In this document: piece after piece, positions 1 through 7,096 of the stretch
Numbering within the stretch: position 1 is the stretch's first letter
Layout of the letters: every line of letters begins with the position of its first letter
NCBI GenBank assembly: GCA_002455655.1
Contig: DKLF01000074.1
Coordinates: 35,707 to 49,155 of the forward strand
Reading direction: 5' to 3'
Source: Oscillibacter sp. UBA6647
GTDB lineage: Bacteria > Bacillota > Clostridia > Oscillospirales > Oscillospiraceae
Length of the DNA: 13,449 nucleotides
The notes under the pieces: generated by a model
Databases searched by the model: none
The model's input: only the letters and a program-made list of their open reading frames with translations
Told to the model about the DNA's origin: nothing
Translations under genes and position numbers: made by a program

Positions 1-813
1 TGTGCCGTCCCAGTCGGAGTGAATGTCACCGTTCTGCTTGATGAGAATGTCGTACAAAATAGCGTAGGTCACGCCGCTGTGTGCGTCCTGCTCTACAATG
101 GTGCTATAAGGGAGGGTCTTGTGGTAGGTTACCTCCAGACCACGGTAGTCAAAATGAAAACCGCAGCGCATCCGGCACCCCTCCAGTCCGGTGTAGATGG
201 AAATTTTTTTCAAATCCTGTAAAATCTGGTCGCCCGTCTCCTCGTAAAGGTTGTCAGGCGTCGTGGCGGTGTAGTCGAACCGGAATTGGACAGAACTTCC
301 GGGGATATTACTGAACCGGTCCAGATAGGGGATCAGAGCCCACGCAGGATAATCCTGATAGAGGACGCAGTTAATCCGAAAGGGAACCCCCAGTCTGGTC
401 AGCAGTTGATCATTGGACTCCACCACATACTGCTGCATATGGCGAGAGACATTGATGCAGGTGATCTTATCCCGATTTCGCCGGGTAAACGTCACAACGT
501 CCTCTTCGGACTGATACTCGGACACAGGAAGCGTGGTATTGATGTAGACCTTGTGGGTGGAGGGAATCTTATCAAGCATTTTCTGGAGAGAATCCAGATT
601 GGCAAGGGGCTCTCCCCCCGTAAACACATAGTCGCAGTAGGGTGTGACGGCATTCATCCGCTCAATGCTCTCGCAGATTTTCTCAACAGAAAACCCGGTC
701 GGATTTGCATATTCGCCCTTGTTGATGCAAAAGGGACAGTGGTTGCGGCAGTCATATGGGACAAAAATCGTGATCGTTGCCCCGCCCTCCCGCGTTTTAT
801 AAGGATAGTTCAT
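1..813 (-). CDS. Radical SAM enzyme of unknown substrate, C-terminus cut by window edge
   Basis: The frame is open for 271 codons and leaves the window without a stop, so the C-terminus is missing. Visible signatures are the radical SAM iron-sulfur motif CxxxCxxC (Cys22, Cys26, Cys29, in DCRNHCPFC) and the SAM-contacting GGEP motif at residues 66-69. These show an enzyme that reductively cleaves S-adenosylmethionine at a [4Fe-4S] cluster to start radical chemistry. A further CxxxC pair (Cys213, Cys217, in GCRMRCGF) could hold something else, but I do not recognise a SPASM or other auxiliary-cluster pattern. The ATG start is preceded by an AAGG ribosome binding site 9 bases away. The gene lies 58 bases downstream of the dehydrogenase-like gene and is probably cotranscribed with it and adhE. 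No glycyl-radical enzyme or short precursor peptide is visible here, so a pyruvate-formate-lyase activator or peptide-maturase role has no direct support. The substrate is unknown. The family call is firm; any function beyond it is not. Confidence 0.9.
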   Translation of the reverse strand, partial: MNYPYKTREGGATITIFVPYDCRNHCPFCINKGEYANPTGFSVEKICESIERMNAVTPYCDYVFTGGEPLANLDSLQKMLDKIPSTHKVYINTTLPVSEYQSEEDVVTFTRRNRDKITCINVSRHMQQYVVESNDQLLTRLGVPFRINCVLYQDYPAWALIPYLDRFSNIPGSSVQFRFDYTATTPDNLYEETGDQILQDLKKISIYTGLEGCRMRCGFHFDYRGLEVTYHKTLPYSTIVEQDAHSGVTYAILYDILIKQNGDIHSDWDGT

Positions 814-871
814 AGTGATAGGCCTTTCAGAGTAATGCACACGCTTGGGCGCCATGGCTTGCCTGCGGTTT

Positions 872-1783
872 TTAGAAAAGCGCCTCACATGCCTCCCACA
901 GCTTCTGGGTTCCTGATAAGTTCAAGTCATGAGCCAACAGTTCGATTCTCTCCTGATGCATGGCCTTTTCTGTGGCGAACGAGTAGAACGGCGCGGTGAA
1001 ATCAATGGTATCCATCGCGTTCCCGTAAGCCGCGCCTGCAAGAGCGGCTGCGTTATGAAGCTTTTCCAGCGCGACAGGGCAGCCGTTTTCGGCAGCCTTT
1101 AGATTCTTCAGCACCGCTCTGACTGCCTCTCGTAACAATCCCTGGGTATATTCGCAGCACCCGTCGCCTGCAAATGCCCGAATTGACTGTGAGAGCGTGG
1201 AAAGTCCGCAGGCCTTGATTTGCGCCGGAGACAAGCTTTCGGTAAAGCGGGCGTCCGTCACCGAAAGTTCCGGCAGCAGCGCAAAGCTGTTGATGACGCA
1301 GACATTTCCGGAATCATTTTTTAACACGCAAAACGGCGAATTCTGTGCTCCGCTTCCAAACGAAGTGGCCACCAGCACCTGTTTCGCTTTGACACCGGTG
1401 CGAATGCGAGCGGGAGATTCCGCCGCTGCCGCCAGATCCATTTCCGGATTTTCATACAAAAGCCAGAGGGCCTTGGCAGCGCTCATCGCCCCGCCGCCGC
1501 CAATGCCTACGATCACGTCCGGCTCAAACTCCGACAGCTTTGGCAGGCCACTGCGAAGATCAGCAAAGGATGGCACGGCGCCTATGGAGAAAAATTCAGC
1601 CGTGCGGATGCCCTGCTTTCGCAACTGCCGACCAATGGAAGAAACGATGCCATTACGATACAGTCTCGGATTTGATACCAGAAGCGCACGCTTCATATGG
1701 TAGACTTCGCTTAGTTCCCGCAAAGCCACATTTGCGGAACCAGTCTTAAAATAAACCTTTTTCGGGAGATTTAACATATTCAT
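872..1783 (-). CDS. Truncated AdhE-like iron alcohol dehydrogenase domain, probable pseudoenzyme
   Basis: This 303-residue protein is a partial duplicate of the C-terminal alcohol dehydrogenase half of the adjacent AdhE. It opens with the same NML...LPKKVY-KTG...VALRE segment found at AdhE residues 453-475. The Rossmann glycine run survives (GGGG 95-98), but the following Asp of GGGSAIDTAK is Ser101. Ungapped alignment with AdhE shows Asp657 to Ser195, His661 to Gln199, His731 to Phe262 and catalytic His735 to Phe266; only His745 has a counterpart, His276. Thus three of four metal ligands are gone. TTAGTGSE has become TSFGSGAQ. The protein stops 27 residues after His276, where AdhE has 178 more, so the C-terminal helical domain is absent. 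An excellent GGAGG lies 7 bases before the ATG and the frame is intact, arguing for a translated protein rather than a decaying gene. It is probably inactive as a dehydrogenase; a structural or regulatory role with AdhE is inference. Confidence 0.85.
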   Translation of the reverse strand: MNMLNLPKKVYFKTGSANVALRELSEVYHMKRALLVSNPRLYRNGIVSSIGRQLRKQGIRTAEFFSIGAVPSFADLRSGLPKLSEFEPDVIVGIGGGGAMSAAKALWLLYENPEMDLAAAAESPARIRTGVKAKQVLVATSFGSGAQNSPFCVLKNDSGNVCVINSFALLPELSVTDARFTESLSPAQIKACGLSTLSQSIRAFAGDGCCEYTQGLLREAVRAVLKNLKAAENGCPVALEKLHNAAALAGAAYGNAMDTIDFTAPFYSFATEKAMHQERIELLAHDLNLSGTQKLWEACEALF

Positions 1784-1790
1784 CGGATGT

Positions 1791-1795
1791 CCTCC
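1791..1795 (-). promoter_or_regulatory. Strong ribosome binding site of the dehydrogenase-like gene
   Basis: On the minus strand a GGAGG sequence sits 7 bases before the ATG at 1783. It fixes the start of the dehydrogenase-like gene and shows that translation is probably maintained even though the catalytic residues are lost. Confidence 0.75.
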
Positions 1796-1810
1796 AATTT
1801 ACCAAGCGGT

Positions 1811-1844
1811 CAGGAAGCCGACGCCGGCAGGCGCCGGCTTCCTG
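1811..1844 (-). terminator. Strong intergenic hairpin, possible attenuator, between adhE and its partial duplicate
   Basis: Perfect 10-base arms (CAGGAAGCCG at 1811-1820 and its complement at 1835-1844) flank a GC-rich 14-base loop. The hairpin lies 32 bases past the adhE stop and before the ribosome binding site of the next gene. On the minus strand it is followed by ACCGCTTGGTAAATTGG, with no T-run, so it is not a classical intrinsic terminator. More likely it is an mRNA-stability or processing element, or a leaky stop, that would make adhE product exceed the downstream proteins. Confidence 0.6.
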
Positions 1845-1876
1845 AGAAATTGAGGCGGCAAAGAAATTGCTGGCGA

Positions 1877-4648
1877 TCAAATAAATCCGCCGACTTTGTC
1901 CACACCGATCTCTGCGGAGAGGCCCATGGGATAAGCCGCATGCGTATCGAGGGGCAGCGTGACCGCCACTGCCAAAACATCTCCGAACTTCTCGATGAAC
2001 TTCTCGTTTCCGTAGAAAGCTCTCAGGTAACAGGCCTTCAGCTCTTCAATTGTGGGATATACGGGGTTGCAGCCGGTGCACGCGTCGTGGAACGCCCACT
2101 CGGACATCTGGTCGACAGCCGCCAGGAAGTCCGCTTCCCACGCCTTGGCTTTCTTCTCGGGGTGGGCTTCCACCAGCCAGTCGCAGATTGTTTCGGGGAT
2201 ATCTACGTCCTTTTTCAACTGCTCGGCAGCCTTAATCCAGTTTTCAAACGTCTCCTCGTCTGTCGCGCCCTTGACGCCAATGAGCTCGCCCAACTGGACA
2301 TAGCGCTCAAACGCCTGCGGATACTTATACTGGGAGAAGGTCCCCATATGATAGGGGTGCTTCTGCGCGTTGAACCGGCAGACATAGGGGAACAGCAGCG
2401 CGTTGGCGGTTCCGTGGGGGATGTGGAACCAACCGCCGATCTTGTGGGACAGGGAATGGTTGATGCCAAGGAATGCGTTGGCAAAACCAATACCGGCCAG
2501 ACAGGAAGCGTCGGCCATTTTCTCGCGGGCAACGGGGTCGGCCTTCGCACCCTTAAATGCAGAACGATAGGCCCGGGGCAGATAATTGAATACCATTGTG
2601 GTGGCATCCCGGCAGAAGCCGTCGGTATACTCGGTGGCAAAGGTGGAGACGTAGGCTTCCACCGCATGGGTCAGCACGTCGTAGCCGGAGGCCTGCGTTG
2701 CTCTGGGGGGAAGGGCCATCATGTTTTCCGCATCAATGATGGCCATTTCGGGCATCATCTCATATCCAACCAGAGGCCACTTCATGCCGGTGTTGGCGTC
2801 GGAGATAATGGTGAAAGGCGTGCACTCGGAACCGGTACCGGCCGTGGTGGGGATACAGACCAGTTTGGCCTTCTCGCCCATTTGCGGGAAGAAGCGGACT
2901 CTCTTGCGGATATCCAGGAAGATGGTCGCCATATCCAAGAAAGCCTCTTCGGGATGCTCATACATGATCCACATAATTTTGGCGGTGTCGATTGCGGAGC
3001 CGCCGCCCACAGCGATGATGACATCAGGCTCAAACTCGTGCATCTTGGGCAGACCCTTCATGGCGTCCTGAATCTGCGGGTCCACCTGAATATCAAAGAA
3101 CTCAGCAGTTTCAATCCCTAGATCATGCAGTTGGTTGAGGATGGCGTCACAGGCGCCCATCTGATAGAGGTTGGCGTCGGTAATGATAAAGGCGCGTTTA
3201 AAATCGTAAACGTGCTTCATTTCCCGCAGAGCCACGGGGGTGCAGCCGGTCTTATGATAGACCTTTTTGGGCAGCTGAAGCCACAGCATATTTTCTTTCC
3301 GGTTGGCAACGACCTTGACGTCCAGCAACTGTTCGAAGTTGGTGTTGCCCATGTATGCGGAGTGACCCACAGAACCCGGCCCCAACGTCAGGGACGGAGC
3401 AATATCGAAGTTGTACAGATCGCCGATGCCGCCGAAAGCCGTGGGCGTATTGATAAGAATGCGCCCGGCCTTCATCTTTTCGGCAAAGCGGTCAATCTTC
3501 TTTTCTTCCGTGGGGTCTATGTACAGCGCGGCAGAATGGCCTGCGCCACCCTCGTAAACCAGTTTTGCGCAGATATCGAACGCTTCATCCAGCGTGTCGG
3601 CCTTGAACATACCCAGCAAAGTGGTCAGCTTTTCGTTGGCCCAGGGGTTTTCATGGGAGGTGTCGTTTGTCTCGTAAATCAGGACCTTGGAATCATAAGG
3701 CACCTGAATTCCGGCCATCTCGGCAAGGCGAACGGCAGTCTGCCCGACGGCGGGAGGATTTACGCCGTGATTTTTGGGATTGTAGAAAACCTTGGCCACC
3801 TTGGCGGCCTCTTCATCGTTCAGGAAATAGCAGCGGGCATCTTTCAGCAGAGCCTTCACCTCGTCATAAACGCTGCTCAGCACCGTGATATGCTGCTCTG
3901 TGGCACAAATCATTCCATTATCGAATGTCTTGGAGTGAATAATAGACTCCACGGCCATGCGGAGGTCTGCCGTCTCGTCGATCACCACGTTGCAGTTGCC
4001 GGGGCCTACGCCGATGGCGGGCGTGCCGGAAGAATAGGCTGCATGTACCATGCCGGCGCCGCCGGTGGCCATAATCAGGTCAACCTTTTTCATCAATATA
4101 TCAGAAATTTCCAGGGAGGGCGTCCCAATCCAACTGATTACATGCTCCGGAAGTCCCGCCTCGATTGCGGCATCCCGAATAATTTTGGCGGCGGCGATGG
4201 AACATTTCACAGCATGAGGGTGCGGAGAGAGGATAATAGCATTTCTGGTTTTCAGGGCAACCAGCATTTTAAAAATGGTGGTAGAGGTGGGGTTGGTGGT
4301 GGGCGTAACAGCGGCAATTACGCCTTTGGGAGAAGCCACCCGCTTAGTGCCAAAAGCACGATTTTCTTCAATAATGCCGCAGGTTTTCGCGTGACGCATA
4401 TAATTCCACATATGCTCGGAAGCATATTGATTTTTTGTTACCTTGTCCACAACAATACCGTAGCCAGTTTCCTCGCAGGCCATTTTCGCAAGTGGAATCC
4501 GCATCTTGGACACCGCCATGGCGGCCTTTTCGCAAATCGTATCTACCTGCTCCTGTGTAAAGGTAGCATACTCCTCCCGAGAAGCGCGAATGATAGGAAG
4601 AGCCTGTTCGAATTCTTCTACCGAATTGATCAATAATGCGTTTGCCAT
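1877..4648 (-). CDS. adhE: Bifunctional acetaldehyde-CoA/alcohol dehydrogenase AdhE
   Basis: AdhE carries out the last two steps of ethanol fermentation in the cytoplasm: acetyl-CoA to acetaldehyde, then to ethanol, oxidising two NADH. The protein has 923 residues, near the usual 860-900. The N-terminal CoA-acylating aldehyde dehydrogenase half carries VGPGNCN at 214-220 and catalytic Cys248 in GMICATEQ. The linker leads at about residue 450 into the iron alcohol dehydrogenase half, with GGGSAIDTAK at 548-557, TTAGTGSE at 601-608, metal ligands Asp657, His661, His731 and His745, and catalytic His735. Both active sites look intact. I chose the ATG at 4648, nine codons inside the longest frame, because GGAGG lies 7 bases before it and the protein then begins MANALLINSV. 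Known AdhE proteins assemble into helical spirosomes. It is the first gene of the apparent operon. The last 30 or so residues after FIEKFGD form a tail I do not recognise from other AdhEs. Confidence 0.97.
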   Translation of the reverse strand: MANALLINSVEEFEQALPIIRASREEYATFTQEQVDTICEKAAMAVSKMRIPLAKMACEETGYGIVVDKVTKNQYASEHMWNYMRHAKTCGIIEENRAFGTKRVASPKGVIAAVTPTTNPTSTTIFKMLVALKTRNAIILSPHPHAVKCSIAAAKIIRDAAIEAGLPEHVISWIGTPSLEISDILMKKVDLIMATGGAGMVHAAYSSGTPAIGVGPGNCNVVIDETADLRMAVESIIHSKTFDNGMICATEQHITVLSSVYDEVKALLKDARCYFLNDEEAAKVAKVFYNPKNHGVNPPAVGQTAVRLAEMAGIQVPYDSKVLIYETNDTSHENPWANEKLTTLLGMFKADTLDEAFDICAKLVYEGGAGHSAALYIDPTEEKKIDRFAEKMKAGRILINTPTAFGGIGDLYNFDIAPSLTLGPGSVGHSAYMGNTNFEQLLDVKVVANRKENMLWLQLPKKVYHKTGCTPVALREMKHVYDFKRAFIITDANLYQMGACDAILNQLHDLGIETAEFFDIQVDPQIQDAMKGLPKMHEFEPDVIIAVGGGSAIDTAKIMWIMYEHPEEAFLDMATIFLDIRKRVRFFPQMGEKAKLVCIPTTAGTGSECTPFTIISDANTGMKWPLVGYEMMPEMAIIDAENMMALPPRATQASGYDVLTHAVEAYVSTFATEYTDGFCRDATTMVFNYLPRAYRSAFKGAKADPVAREKMADASCLAGIGFANAFLGINHSLSHKIGGWFHIPHGTANALLFPYVCRFNAQKHPYHMGTFSQYKYPQAFERYVQLGELIGVKGATDEETFENWIKAAEQLKKDVDIPETICDWLVEAHPEKKAKAWEADFLAAVDQMSEWAFHDACTGCNPVYPTIEELKACYLRAFYGNEKFIEKFGDVLAVAVTLPLDTHAAYPMGLSAEIGVDKVGGFI

Positions 4649-5080
4649 AAATATGCCTCCCTTTTCAATTTGCAATTGGTGTTGCTGTGAATTTTGAAAC
4701 TCGAATTACATCGTCCCCTTTCCTGTTCAACCCAAAAAGTGCGCAGTCGTGAAACCGACGATTTTAGCAGGATACCCTTTTTCATGACTTGTCACACGCT
4801 GGAATGACTGGTTTCCATTTCTTCTTCCATACCACAGCGCGTCACGGAAGACGCGGCTCCTCACGATCTCGGACTGCTGCTGTGGCAATCTCTGCTGCAA
4901 AATCTGTACGACCTGCCCAACAGGGCAACGGAAGTGAAAGCAATCTGCCGCGCGTCTTTTGGCTCAGCGGCTTGGACTCCGGCAATCCGGTTCCGGAGGG
5001 CTTCCCGATTTTTTATTCAAATTTTCAAGTCTCCGCTCTTGACAATATGGCTATAATATCCAAAAACCAAAAATAAATCT
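4649..5080. other. Gap upstream of adhE; GC-rich patch without a convincing gene
   Basis: This stretch must contain the adhE leader and promoter on the minus strand, but I found no convincing -35/-10 pair and no Rex-type (TTGTGA...TCACAA) operator. On the minus strand a small hairpin GTCG-gtttca-CGAC (about 4743-4757) precedes CTTTTT in the leader, too short to call an attenuator. Around 4830-5050 base composition rises and one plus-strand frame, opened after a TGA near 4805, reads LGLLLWQSLLQNLYDLPN and ends at a TAA near 5053. It has no start codon or ribosome binding site. It may be debris of a lost gene or chance. Confidence 0.4.
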
Positions 5081-5083
5081 AAC

Positions 5084-5113
5084 TCAAAATTTACATATTA
5101 ATTCAAAATTTAC
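5084..5113. repeat. Short AT-rich direct repeat, TCAAAATTTAC twice
   Basis: TCAAAATTTAC occurs at 5084-5094 and again at 5103-5113, offset by 19 bases. A related TCAAAAT lies near 5209. The region is very AT-rich, so chance is a real alternative. It could be a protein-binding repeat between the two divergent genes. Confidence 0.4.
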
Positions 5114-5676
5114 TGCTAAAAAATAATTACTTCGTGGCAAAAAAATAATAGCCCCTTTAAATTCCCGGGCAAATGCATAGGTCGATTCGGTTTTAAAGTT
5201 AATTTTGGCTCAAAATCGCCCTTGGCAAGATTGCTAAAAACAGCGGCGCTTGTATGTTGTCGCGGACTTTGTTGCATGGGGGCATGAAAAAAATTTGATT
5301 TATTCAAAAGAGAGGGGTAGAATGGGAAAAATACCCATACAATCTCTGGGTTGCTGAAATAATTGCGGCAATACCGCATAACAGAATAAAAATTCTTACA
5401 TCAACCTCTGAAAAGCAGGTGTCCTGGGGCAGGCGGCAATGATGGCGAAATCCACAAGCCTGCTCTTCTTCACCGGCAGTTCCTATGTCTGGAAGCGCTC
5501 TGCGACCTGTTTTTCTATAATCCGTAAGATTCATATGACAGGGACTGCGGCGTGAGGCTGATTTCGCTGGCGTTATATTGCAAAGAGTGGTGGAAGAGCC
5601 AGCGTTCTACTGTAAGATGAGTGCCATAAAAAAGGAGGGTTGCTGAAACCCCGGAGCCGCGGGCTGAAAACCGGCG
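5114..5676. other. Intergenic region with no supported gene
   Basis: Short open frames on both strands lack ribosome binding sites and recognisable family features. Small inverted repeats are present: CGCTGG at 5565-5570 with CCAGCG at 5599-5604, and GGGTT-GCTGA-AACCC around 5637-5651. Fragments resembling CTGAAAACCGG recur between 5642 and 5720. I see nothing that can be named. The region may be decayed coding DNA or a repeated intergenic element. Confidence 0.4.
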
Positions 5677-5737
5677 AAAAAAGGCGCCGCAGAAGGAATG
5701 ACCGAAAACCCGGTTCGGCGAAACTTTCCTGCGGCGC
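5677..5737 (-). terminator. Intrinsic terminator on the minus strand with no gene assigned to it
   Basis: Nine-base arms GCGCCGCAG (5684-5692) and CTGCGGCGC (5729-5737) form a GC-rich stem. An inner stem of CCGAA with TTCGG (about 5702-5718) extends it. On the minus strand the stem is followed by C and a run of six T (complement of 5677-5682). This is a classic Rho-independent terminator for leftward transcription. No convincing gene lies between it and the divergent regulator, so it may end an unrecognised small RNA, a leader transcript or a decayed gene. Confidence 0.75.
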
Positions 5738-6003
5738 TCACAATTAAATATAGTTGAAAACTATCATGCACATCCCTTGCATAGACAAAAAATTCTAGAT
5801 CGCTGTCGTTCTGGGTTGCTCCTGCGGCAACGCTTGCATTGAGAATTATTTTGTCAGGTTGAAGAAAGAACAACGCTGCCAGTTTCAGGAGAAGATATTG
5901 ATTGTCCAAGTTCCCCGTAAATGCGTTCCTGTCGGTAGATAGCGGCCAGCCCCTTTCGGCTTTCTTTTGTTCCAATATGGTTGGGGGCTCTTCTTTTTAA
6001 AGA

Positions 6004-6071
6004 ACGAGTAGTTTTCAGGCTTGCTATCCTGTAAACAATTGATAATTGTATGTTGTTTGAGTTTTACTCGT
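6004..6071. promoter_or_regulatory. Inverted repeats upstream of the AraC-family gene, candidate promoter/operator
   Basis: ACGAGTA (6004-6010) and its complement TACTCGT (6065-6071) bracket an inner palindrome ACAATT-GAT-AATTGT (6035-6049). The set ends about 33 bases before the AraC-family start. A TTGATA (6039-6044) stands 17 bases before TTTTAC, which could be a weak promoter. Autoregulation by the adjacent protein is a reasonable guess. AraC proteins often bind direct repeats, so the palindromes alone are not decisive. Confidence 0.4.
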
Positions 6072-6104
6072 AGCTGCAATTACCCGTTAGGATAGGTGAT
6101 AATT

Positions 6105-6950
6105 ATGTTGTCGAATTTTAGAAGTGATCTGGAGTCGTTAAATGGTTTGGAATCGGATAGCATCAGGACTCTGTGCTACGAACTCCCTTCCGGTTATCAG
6201 GATTGCTATAGAACTTACGAATATACTAGATTATGCACAATCACACTAGGGGAAAAATGCATTACCGTCGACAATAAAACCTTAAAATATGATTCCAGCA
6301 AAATTCTCATCTTGCCATCTCAGGCAAAGATCGGCATGAAAATATATAAACCGACAAAAGCAATCGTCTATGAGCTTAATAACATAGTAATTGACCGCGT
6401 GAGTGAAGAAGTTTGCAATGACTACTCTTTAAATCTCTCTTTCTTTTTAGACCAAAAATTTTATCTGGGAAACAACAACTTTGATGAGCTGTTAGGCAGA
6501 ATCAGAGCAGAGCTATGCAAAGACAACAGATCGGACTTTATCATTGATTTGTATACGCAGGAGCTTGTCTATCATTTAATTCAAAATGAAGCAATCAGAC
6601 AATTATTGTTAGATAATGATAATGCCGTTAATAAAGCAATCAAATATATGAACAGCAACTATACAAAGCCGGTGTGTATTAAGGAAATCGCATATAATTT
6701 AGGCATGTCGGAATCAGGCCTATGCCAATACTTCAAAAAGATAACCGGAATGTCTCCGAATAAATATTTTACAAAAATAAAATTAGAAAAAGCAAAGGAG
6801 ATGCTTCGGGATATTAGTGTTACCGACGTAGCCTTCAATTTAGGCTATCTGAATATTTCTTATTTTATTGCCATTTTTAAAAAAATGTATGGATTAACTC
6901 CCAAGCAATATAAAATGAAAATACATAATATAGAGACCATTGCTGAGTGA
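6105..6950 (+). CDS. AraC-family transcriptional regulator
   Basis: The C-terminal hundred residues are a typical AraC/XylS DNA-binding domain with two helix-turn-helix units. The first, at about residues 190-213, includes IKEIAYNLGMSESGLCQYFKK; the second, at about 238-270, includes VTDVAFNLGYLNISYFIAIFKK and the family ending GLTPKQYK. The N-terminal half, about 175 residues, resembles the AraC-type N-terminal sensing domain, with an FYLGNNNFDELL stretch, but I cannot name its ligand. I prefer the ATG at 6105 because AGGTG lies 6 bases upstream; a GTG at 6096 is an alternative that adds three residues. The gene is divergent from the adhE operon, about 1.45 kb away, and is clearly richer in A and T than adhE or the helicase, suggesting acquisition or a different history. 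Its target could be itself, the adhE operon or something outside the window. Family assignment is firm; role is not. Confidence 0.92.
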   Translation: MLSNFRSDLESLNGLESDSIRTLCYELPSGYQDCYRTYEYTRLCTITLGEKCITVDNKTLKYDSSKILILPSQAKIGMKIYKPTKAIVYELNNIVIDRVSEEVCNDYSLNLSFFLDQKFYLGNNNFDELLGRIRAELCKDNRSDFIIDLYTQELVYHLIQNEAIRQLLLDNDNAVNKAIKYMNSNYTKPVCIKEIAYNLGMSESGLCQYFKKITGMSPNKYFTKIKLEKAKEMLRDISVTDVAFNLGYLNISYFIAIFKKMYGLTPKQYKMKIHNIETIAE

Positions 6951-7096
6951 ATGTGTACAATCTTGCCCCGGCGACTACGGCTGTTCAGGATCCTTCCGTT
7001 GCCAGATAATTTCATTCTCAGCGTCTGCAATCCAATTTGCGGACAATTTTGAACGACCACTCCGCGCAAGAGAAATTCAACCGACGAGGAAATAAC
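6951..7096 (+). other. Leader region between the AraC-family gene and the helicase gene
   Basis: A non-coding stretch of 146 bases. The only clear element is GAGGA at 7086-7090, the ribosome binding site of the helicase, 6 bases before its GTG start. I found no convincing terminator after the regulator, so read-through from it into the helicase is possible. Confidence 0.5.

Noticed and set aside
286..999. Plus-strand 237-codon frame opposite the radical SAM gene
   Set aside because: The minus strand carries CxxxCxxC and GGEP motifs with a ribosome binding site; the plus-strand frame shows no recognisable features and spans two real genes.
1787..4636. Two long plus-strand open frames (1787-3121 and 3125-4636) opposite adhE
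   Set aside because: They are antisense shadows of the GC-rich adhE frame; they show no family motifs, while the minus strand encodes an unambiguous full-length AdhE.
5039..5057. Perfect TTGACA and TATAAT boxes
   Set aside because: They are only 7 bases apart, so they cannot act together as a sigma-70 promoter.
4789..5076. Plus-strand 95-codon frame upstream of adhE
   Set aside because: No ribosome binding site, unusual composition rich in Arg and Ser, and no recognisable domain.
5607..5975. Minus-strand 122-codon frame with a TTG start
   Set aside because: A strong intrinsic terminator of the same strand lies inside its 3' part, there is no ribosome binding site, and no family is recognisable. 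A decayed gene remains possible.
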